Shown: piece by piece, positions 58,584-64,000 of the stretch | Position numbering within the stretch: position 1 is the first letter of the stretch | Layout: each line of letters begins with the position of its first letter | Assembly: GCF_003314435.2 (NCBI RefSeq) | Contig: NZ_QNVY02000001.1 | Coordinates: 930,001-994,000, forward strand | Direction of reading: 5' to 3' | DNA: 64,000 nucleotides | From: Flavobacterium petrolei | GTDB taxonomy: Bacteria > Bacteroidota > Bacteroidia > Flavobacteriales > Flavobacteriaceae | Made by a program: the position numbers and the translations under genes | Notes under the pieces: model-generated | The model's database searches: none | The model's input: only the letters and a program-made list of their open reading frames with translations | What the model was told of the DNA's origin: nothing

Positions 58584-59973
58584 TTCCAGAATATAACCCA
58601 ACGAAGATGGGTTTGAAGTTACCTGAATTGCTTGAAAACGTGTTTATCTGGTATTTCAGCATTGGTTCAAAATTTATTTTAAATGATTTCATGATTTGGT
58701 ATTGAAAACCAACGCCAACATTAGTGCTGAAATTAATTTGATTCAAATTACGTGCCTCTCCTAATGTAATTTTAGTTTCAGAGGAAACTAGCGAAATTTT
58801 ATTCTGGTTAAGAAATAATGTACTTACCCCGCCTATAAGGTTAATTCCAAATTTTTTATCCAAAACAGCGTAGGAAACTTCAAGTGGAACTTCATAGTAC
58901 CCCATTTTTTGATTGATAGTTCCTGTAGTTGTTTTTTGTAAGTTGATTTCAAATAGGGACAACATATTCAAATTCGATTCGTTTTTTATCTCTATTAACG
59001 AAGTTGACGTATATTTAATATTCGCCAGGTTATTGTTTGCCAGTCCTGTCGAGTACATTACGTTATTCGTATTATATCCCAGCGAGAGCTTGTTAATTCC
59101 GCTTCGTAAGGTCACTTTTTTAGAAACAGCATAATTTACCCCAACACCAAAACTTAAGCTGTTATCGGCCGTTTTTTGATTTTCTGAAAATTTTGGGTCA
59201 ATAGCGGAACCTCCTGAATTCGAATTCAAATATACAGCAGCAACATTTGGAGTAATTTGCCACCTGTTTTTTGAACTAAGAACAACAACTTCTTCTTTTC
59301 CTTCTTTTTTCTTTTTGAGGATTTCTTCTAATTCGTTTGGCGATTCAACTGTATTTAATGACTGTTCTTTAGCATCTGTCGCAGCAATTTTAGTGTTTTC
59401 AGTCTCGTTTAAACGTTTTTTTTCCAAGGTACGATTTGATGCATTATTCGTTTCAGCGATAATCACTTTAGTCGAAAGTTCCGTGCTGTTTGTTGTTTCT
59501 TGTTTTACCGAAGGATGATTTTTTTGTAAATAAACAACAGTATTAGCTTGAGTTTTCTTCTTATTCGAATGGATCTCAGGTTGATTTTTGGATGTAGATT
59601 CTTTTCCATCTTTTTGTTCCGTTTTAGTACTGTTCACAACAACTGAACTAGCATTTTTAATTTCTAATGGGTTACTTTTATTTTCAATAATAGATTCCCT
59701 ACTTTCTGTAGAACTTTTTAAAATTTCTGGCGATACAACAATACCGTTTTGACTATCTGGATTGTTATTCAAAAGACTGTTCAAAGCAAATATACCCAAT
59801 AGGAAAGCCGCTGCAATTCCTGGGAATTTTATCCAAAAAGGAATAACTTTTCGCTCTTTCTTCTCTTTTTTTAATTCAGTTTGGATATTTCCCCAAACTT
59901 GTTCATTGGGAGACATTTCAAAATCTTTGAATCGTTCTTGAAAAAACCGGTCTATATTTTTTTTATGGTTCAT
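58567..59973 (-). CDS. Putative anti-sigma-like protein with membrane helix and beta-barrel domain
   Basis: 468 residues. N-terminal cytosolic part MNHKKNIDRFFQERFKDFEM, then SPNEQVWGNIQTELKKEKK, as seen in Bacteroidota proteins encoded after ECF sigma factors. A helix follows at about 47-66 (FPGIAAAFLLGIFALNSLL), then a long Ser/Thr/Lys-rich linker (70-235). The C-terminal 230 residues look like an outer-membrane beta-barrel (WQITPNVAAVYLNSNSGGSA, ending FVGLYSGISYSF). Inner-membrane anchoring with a barrel-like sensor in the envelope is inferred. Its start overlaps the sigma gene by 4 bp. Confidence 0.65.
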   Translation of the reverse strand: MNHKKNIDRFFQERFKDFEMSPNEQVWGNIQTELKKEKKERKVIPFWIKFPGIAAAFLLGIFALNSLLNNNPDSQNGIVVSPEILKSSTESRESIIENKSNPLEIKNASSVVVNSTKTEQKDGKESTSKNQPEIHSNKKKTQANTVVYLQKNHPSVKQETTNSTELSTKVIIAETNNASNRTLEKKRLNETENTKIAATDAKEQSLNTVESPNELEEILKKKKEGKEEVVVLSSKNRWQITPNVAAVYLNSNSGGSAIDPKFSENQKTADNSLSFGVGVNYAVSKKVTLRSGINKLSLGYNTNNVMYSTGLANNNLANIKYTSTSLIEIKNESNLNMLSLFEINLQKTTTGTINQKMGYYEVPLEVSYAVLDKKFGINLIGGVSTLFLNQNKISLVSSETKITLGEARNLNQINFSTNVGVGFQYQIMKSFKINFEPMLKYQINTFSSNSGNFKPIFVGLYSGISYSF

Positions 59974-60512
59974 TTTGCAAATGACTTTATTTCGATTCTG
60001 GTATATGCTTCTATTTTCTCTTTTAATATCATCCGAGCTCTGGCAAGATTTGATTTTGTTGTTCCTGTACTAATGGTAAGCATTTCTGCTATTTCTTTGT
60101 GGGAATAATCATCAAGAACATAGAGATTAAAAACCAATCGGTATTGATTGGGTAATTCTTGAATAATTTGCATCAAATAGTCAATAGAAATATTCTCGTC
60201 TTCAATTTCGACTTCTTCCTCAGGAATATTGTCATTTATAATCTCCATGAACCGAATTCCTTTGTACTTCTGAAGCGCATTATTGATCATTATTCTTTTG
60301 GCCCAGCCTTCGAAAGACCCTTTACCGCTAAACTGTTCGATTTTTTTGAAGATGATTAAAAATCCATCCTGTAAGTTGTCTTGGGCATCCGCATAATTAC
60401 TGGAATACTTTAAACATACCCCAAAAAACTTTTTAGAAAACAACTGGTACAATTGTTCCTGAGCTTTAGGGTAATTTCTTTTACAGTCCGCAATTATTTG
60501 GTCTAATCCCAC
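59970..60512 (-). CDS. ECF-type sigma-70 family RNA polymerase sigma factor
   Basis: 180 residues. Region 2 at about 20-88 (LFSKKFFGVCLKYSSNYADA, then QDNLQDGFLIIFKKIEQFSG) and region 4 at about 115-170 (LPNQYRLVFNLYVLDDYSHK, EIAEMLTISTGTTKSNLARA). No region 3, hence ECF class. The start is GTG at 60512, matching the family N-terminus. It probably controls, and is controlled with, the membrane protein translated from the overlapping next gene. Upstream lies a small lipoprotein gene, 17 bp away. Confidence 0.9.
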   Translation of the reverse strand: MGLDQIIADCKRNYPKAQEQLYQLFSKKFFGVCLKYSSNYADAQDNLQDGFLIIFKKIEQFSGKGSFEGWAKRIMINNALQKYKGIRFMEIINDNIPEEEVEIEDENISIDYLMQIIQELPNQYRLVFNLYVLDDYSHKEIAEMLTISTGTTKSNLARARMILKEKIEAYTRIEIKSFAK

Positions 60513-60529
60513 AGATTTTATACTATTCG

Positions 60530-60943
60530 TTAGTTGACTACAGGAACTTCCACTTCCTCAAAAAGGTTTTTTCCATCAGTATCTTTTCCTTTGTAAAATT
60601 TAAAAATATAGGAACCGGTATTGGTTACATAAAAGTTAAAAGAAACCTCGGATGGTGCTGGAATTTGTTGTGTACACACTTGATTAGTATTCACTGCCGT
60701 TTGAATTCCTATGGTTCTTATATTTAAATTTTTATCATAGTATATCCCTTGGAAAAAATGGCATTCGGAAGGTCTTGTATACTTTACTTTTATCTCATAG
60801 GTGTTTCCCAATATGAATTTTTCGGGTAACGTATAGCTATCTACAGGCAACACTTCAAAGCTATAAGAATCTTGATTATCATTATCAATTGAACATCCGG
60901 TCAAGGTTGTTATGAGCAGAATAAAAAGCGCAATTTTTTTCAT
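60530..60943 (-). CDS. Small hypothetical lipoprotein
   Basis: 137 residues. Lipoprotein signal ending TTLTGCSIDN, lipidated Cys17. The mature part has beta-strand character (YSFEVLPVDSYTLPEKFILG, EIKVKYTRPSECHFFQGIYY, PSEVSFNFYVTNTGSYIFKF) like a single immunoglobulin-type or DUF domain, with an inner Cys pair (CHFF and NQVCTQQ). I do not recognise a named family with certainty. It lies 17 bp upstream of the sigma factor gene and could be part of its operon. Confidence 0.7.
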   Translation of the reverse strand: MKKIALFILLITTLTGCSIDNDNQDSYSFEVLPVDSYTLPEKFILGNTYEIKVKYTRPSECHFFQGIYYDKNLNIRTIGIQTAVNTNQVCTQQIPAPSEVSFNFYVTNTGSYIFKFYKGKDTDGKNLFEEVEVPVVN

Positions 60944-61044
60944 TTCTTAATTTTTTAAATTTAAACAATTCAGCTTCTTAATTGAATTCTAAGCTGTTTT
61001 CTAAAAGATAAAAATTTCAACAAAAGGTTGCGTGTAAAAATGAA

Positions 61045-61081
61045 AAAACCCGTCTGACTTTTTAGGTACGAGACGGGTTTT
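61045..61081 (-). terminator. Terminator of recA
   Basis: Perfect 11-bp stem AAAACCCGTCT / AGACGGGTTTT with a 15-nt loop, T run on the minus strand, 5 bp after the recA stop. Confidence 0.9.
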
Positions 61082-61086
61082 AGTAT

Positions 61087-62094
61087 TTATGCTTCTGCTA
61101 GTTCTTTTATTCTAGCTTTTATTTTCACTTCAAGTTCATCAGCGAGTTCTGGATTGTCTTTGATTAAAGACTTAACAGCATCACGACCTTGTCCTAATTT
61201 GGTTTCACCATAACTGAACCAAGATCCTGCTTTTTTGATGATTTCAAATTCAACGGCAAGATCTAAAATCTCTCCTGTTTTTGAAATTCCTTCACCATAC
61301 ATGATGTCAAATTCAGCGATTTTAAATGGCGGAGCCACTTTGTTTTTTACCACTTTTACTTTGGTTCTGTTTCCAAGGACGTTGTCACCATCTTTAATTT
61401 GTGTAGAACGACGGATATCTAAACGTACCGAAGCGTAAAATTTCAATGCATTTCCACCCGTAGTAGTTTCTGGATTTCCGAACATTACTCCAATTTTCTC
61501 TCTCAATTGATTGATAAAGAAAACGGTACAATGCGTTTTGCTGATCGTTCCTGTCAATTTACGCAGTGCTTGAGACATCAAACGGGCGTGTAACCCCATT
61601 TTAGAATCTCCCATTTCACCTTCAATTTCACTTTTTGGCGTCAACGCAGCAACCGAGTCAATTACAACAATGTCAATTGCTCCGGAACGAATTAAGTTCT
61701 CAGCAATTTCTAAAGCTTGTTCTCCGTTGTCTGGTTGTGAGATGATTAAGTTTTCGATATCTACCCCTAATTTCTCAGCGTAATTTCTATCGAAAGCGTG
61801 TTCTGCATCAATAAAAGCAGCAATTCCACCTGCTTTTTGAGCTTCAGCAATAGCGTGAAGTGTCAACGTGGTTTTTCCAGAAGATTCCGGACCATATATT
61901 TCAATAATTCTACCTCTTGGATAACCGCCAACTCCTAATGCCAAATCGATTCCTAAAGACCCGGAAGAAATGGTTTCTACTTCCTCAATGGCTTTGTCGC
62001 CCATTTTCATTACTGTCCCTTTTCCGTAGGTTTTGTCTAATTTGTCAAGCGTTAGTTGCAGCGCTTTTAATTTGGATTCTTTCTCTGTACTCAT
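61087..62094 (-). CDS. recA: Recombinase RecA
   Basis: 335 residues from ATG at 62094. Strand exchange and SOS co-protease. Walker [11 protein letters not shown] at 68-77, Walker [10 protein letters not shown] near 140, L1/L2 loops with [20 protein letters not shown] and [16 protein letters not shown], and a C-terminal acidic tail region. An upstream ATG at 62118 (adding MKEKVKEK) is also possible, but relatives start with MS(S/T)EKE directly before [14 protein letters not shown], so the inner ATG is preferred. Monocistronic with a strong terminator; no clear LexA-type box noticed upstream. Confidence 0.96.
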   Translation of the reverse strand: MSTEKESKLKALQLTLDKLDKTYGKGTVMKMGDKAIEEVETISSGSLGIDLALGVGGYPRGRIIEIYGPESSGKTTLTLHAIAEAQKAGGIAAFIDAEHAFDRNYAEKLGVDIENLIISQPDNGEQALEIAENLIRSGAIDIVVIDSVAALTPKSEIEGEMGDSKMGLHARLMSQALRKLTGTISKTHCTVFFINQLREKIGVMFGNPETTTGGNALKFYASVRLDIRRSTQIKDGDNVLGNRTKVKVVKNKVAPPFKIAEFDIMYGEGISKTGEILDLAVEFEIIKKAGSWFSYGETKLGQGRDAVKSLIKDNPELADELEVKIKARIKELAEA

Positions 62095-62295
62095 CTTCTC
62101 TTTTACCTTTTCTTTCATCTATTTGTATTATTTTATAACGGTAAGAAACTGACAGGATGACTAATTATCCTATAAATTTCATTTGTAAACTGAACATTTG
62201 TTTTGTAAAAATACTTCTTTTTTTAATTAAATATTTCTCTTTCAAGAATATTTTAAATCTATTTTGAATTTAAAATTACAAGTCAATTATGGGTA

Positions 62296-62805
62296 TTAAG
62301 TGAACAACGCTTTTAATTCGGTTGCGTCATGCGGATTCATTTTTCCGGCTAAAACTAAACTCAACTGTTTGCGTCGCAATGCAGCTTCAAAACGTTGTTT
62401 TTCCAATTCGGTTTCCGGTAGAATTTGGGGTACTTCAACGGGTCTTCCGGTATCATCCACTGCTACAAAAGTGTAAATTGCTTCATTGGCTTTGGTTTTG
62501 TTACCAGATTCTCGGTCTTCGACCCAAATGTCAATGTATATTTCCATCGAACTCTTGAAAGCTCTGGAAACTTTAGCCTCAACAGTCACTACACTTCCTA
62601 GTGGAATGGCTCTGTTGAACGCCACGTGATTTACGGATGCAGTCACCACAATTCTTCGGGAATGTCTTCTTGCCGCAATACTTGCTGCGCGATCCATACG
62701 GGCTAATAGTTCTCCTCCAAAAAGATTGTTCAAAGGATTGGTCTCGCTTGGCAAAACTAAATCGGTTAATGTTGTCAGGGATTCTGAAGGATGTTTTGGA
62801 GTCAT
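62296..62805 (-). CDS. Acyl-CoA thioesterase (hotdog fold)
   Basis: 169 residues. Single hotdog domain as in YciA/BACH-type thioesterases: LPSETNPLNNLFGGELLARM (25-44) with the conserved N...GG..L, DRAASIAARRHSRRIVVTAS (45-64), HVAFNRAIPLGSVVTVEAKV (68-87) and AIYTFVAVDDTGRPVEVPQI. It hydrolyses acyl-CoA in the cytosol; chain-length preference unknown. Downstream of the DoxX gene by about 50 bp on the same strand. Confidence 0.9.
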   Translation of the reverse strand: MTPKHPSESLTTLTDLVLPSETNPLNNLFGGELLARMDRAASIAARRHSRRIVVTASVNHVAFNRAIPLGSVVTVEAKVSRAFKSSMEIYIDIWVEDRESGNKTKANEAIYTFVAVDDTGRPVEVPQILPETELEKQRFEAALRRKQLSLVLAGKMNPHDATELKALFT

Positions 62806-62857
62806 TTTTTTTATATAAAAAGAGAATTGTTGTTATTCAAAATAGTAAGTTGCAATA

Positions 62858-63241
62858 TTAATTTAACCAATAAACGGCCAATATTGCTGGGATAAAATAG
62901 ATGACAATTGTTCTGGCGCCATCATAATCTTTGGCCAATCGCTGTCCAAAAAGCAACATCAATAACGTGATACACGAGAAAACGGCTCCGTAGAAACCAA
63001 ATATTCTTCCGTTGTTCACAAATAATTCGATACAACCCACCACACATAAAATCCCGGAAATTAATTCCAAAATAAGAATGTTTAGTAAGGCCAATGGCAC
63101 TTGGTTTTTTAGTGGTGTTTTGGCAAAATGGCCTTTTAACCAGTCTACATTGTCTTTCCAATAAAACAGTTTGTCGTAACCGGACTGCAGGAAAGTGATG
63201 GCCAGGAAAATTAAAATTAAGATAGAAGTAATGTTGTTCAT
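62858..63241 (-). CDS. DoxX family membrane protein
   Basis: 127 residues with four membrane helices. N-terminal ILIFLAITFLQSGYDKLFYW (9-28), with the DoxX-type F..SGYDK pattern, LILELISGILCVVGCIELFV (52-71) and CITLLMLLFGQRLAKDYDGA. The DoxX family members are quinone-related or unknown inner-membrane proteins. It is 4 bp after holB and therefore likely co-transcribed with it. Confidence 0.82.
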   Translation of the reverse strand: MNNITSILILIFLAITFLQSGYDKLFYWKDNVDWLKGHFAKTPLKNQVPLALLNILILELISGILCVVGCIELFVNNGRIFGFYGAVFSCITLLMLLFGQRLAKDYDGARTIVIYFIPAILAVYWLN

Positions 63242-63245
63242 GTTT

Positions 63246-64000
63246 TTATTTTTTATGAATTAATCGGGTTAGTTTTATGGATAGATCGGTGAGAATAATT
63301 TTGGCATTTCCGTTGCGTTCTATATGATACATGGCTTCAGAAAGTTCTTTGAAAATATCGTTGATATTATTACCATTTACGAAAGGCGCAAAATTCTCCA
63401 GTTTGAACTTTTCTACTTGCGGTTCCATGTAAACTAAACTTGGCGTTTGGTAATTCAGCAGCAATGCCTGACGAAACATGTCGATGCAAAAATGTAAAAA
63501 TTTCTTCTGAGTTTCTCTTCCTAAAGCGGCAATTTGCTCGCTCCATTGAATCAAATCCTGAATAGCTGCTGCGTTTCCTTTTGCTCTAAAAGCAGCCCGA
63601 ACCCAATCAACAAACCATTTTTCAAAAAAAACGGATTCGCTGTCCGGTTGTAGTAACTGCAATGCTTTGTTGAAATTTCCTTGTGCCTGATGCGCTATTT
63701 TTACAGCGGTTTTAGATTCTATATTTTCTTTTGAAACCAAAGCTTCCGAGATTACTTTTTCGCTCAATCCATTAAAATGTAATACTTGGCATCGGGAACG
63801 AATGGTTTGAATAATATCTTCTTCGTTTTCTGAAATCAAGATAAAAACAGTTCTGTCCGTAGGTTCTTCCAATAATTTCAGCAGTTTATTAGATGCGGCG
63901 ATATTCAACTTATCGGCCATCCAAATGATCATTATTTTGTATCCGCCTTCATAAGATTTCAAAGCTAAGGATTTCAAGATTTCCTGAGCATCATCAACCC
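63246..64000 (-). CDS. holB: DNA polymerase III subunit delta' (3' part, runs off right edge)
   Basis: About 251 codons present, continuing past the window edge (VDDAQEILKSLALKSYEGGY reads through to 64000). The AAA+ clamp-loader fold is seen in YKIMIIWMADKLNIAASNKL, LLKLLEEPTDRTVFILISE and IIQTIRSRCQVLHF, which hold the Walker B-like, sensor 1 and SRC (arginine finger) motifs. The C-terminal collar domain follows. It loads the beta clamp at replication forks. The N-terminal Walker A region lies outside. Confidence 0.92.
   Translation of the reverse strand, partial: VDDAQEILKSLALKSYEGGYKIMIIWMADKLNIAASNKLLKLLEEPTDRTVFILISENEEDIIQTIRSRCQVLHFNGLSEKVISEALVSKENIESKTAVKIAHQAQGNFNKALQLLQPDSESVFFEKWFVDWVRAAFRAKGNAAAIQDLIQWSEQIAALGRETQKKFLHFCIDMFRQALLLNYQTPSLVYMEPQVEKFKLENFAPFVNGNNINDIFKELSEAMYHIERNGNAKIILTDLSIKLTRLIHKK

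Overview
The window is about one third G+C and reads as a chromosomal segment of a Flavobacterium or a close relative (Bacteroidota, Flavobacteriaceae). The evidence is the Bacteroidota -7 promoter element TAnnTTTG upstream of many genes, little Shine-Dalgarno sequence, families such as DUF6427, DUF6341, DUF4254, DUF4175, DUF6909, GIN and GH3-like proteins, TonB-type beta-barrel proteins, and a gliding-adhesin-type surface domain. I see no insertion sequence, prophage or CRISPR array.

Layout. 0-6.5 kb: the 5' part of a TonB-type outer-membrane protein, a GT9/DUF4254 pair, upp, two small membrane-protein families and purD. 6.6-21.4 kb: a Wzx/Wzy-type surface-polysaccharide locus (CapK-like ligase, WecB, three GT4/GT1-like glycosyltransferases, WcaJ-like initiating transferase, UDP-glucuronate decarboxylase, two Wzy/ligase-like proteins, a flippase, a 2OG-Fe(II) oxygenase, a lipoprotein and a Wzz-like protein). 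21.4-30.1 kb: DUF6909, GH3, an M23-type N-terminal fragment without its peptidase domain, tatA, tex, a Doc toxin with a DNA-binding-like partner, DUF1294 and rpiB. 30.1-30.85 kb: a gene-free AT-rich stretch with clustered DnaA-box-like 9-mers. 31-49 kb: rnr, a GIN protein, a LysE-type exporter, tRNA-Cys with a tail of decayed copies, folB, glnS, a YtxH/holin/DUF6327 stress cluster, an SPFH protein, gltX, DUF4175, ybeY, mnmG, a methyltransferase and an OmpH-like lipoprotein. 50-64 kb: a PIF1-like helicase, two SPOR proteins flanking dprA, trpS, an acyltransferase, an ECF sigma operon, recA, a thioesterase, a DoxX protein and the 3' part of holB.

The strongest larger-scale signal is an origin region. 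Three perfect TTATCAACA 9-mers plus three near matches lie within about 535 bp of AT-rich DNA at 30.26-30.80 kb. Transcription diverges from that point: most genes to the left are on the minus strand, most in the next 25 kb to the right are on the plus strand. About 15 kb away, four ParB-type parS palindromes flank mnmG; three are spaced 46-47 bp apart and one forms the last codons of ybeY. Together these suggest a chromosomal oriC with its centromere-like partition sites.

Other points of interest are a short protein joining a SprB-like adhesin head domain to a SPOR-like domain, an HU-like/TM/SPOR protein with a near-leaderless promoter, the peptidase-less M23 relative, tandem decayed tRNA-Cys 3' ends each with a terminator, and a DUF6909 protein whose C-terminal half resembles nucleoside phosphorylases.
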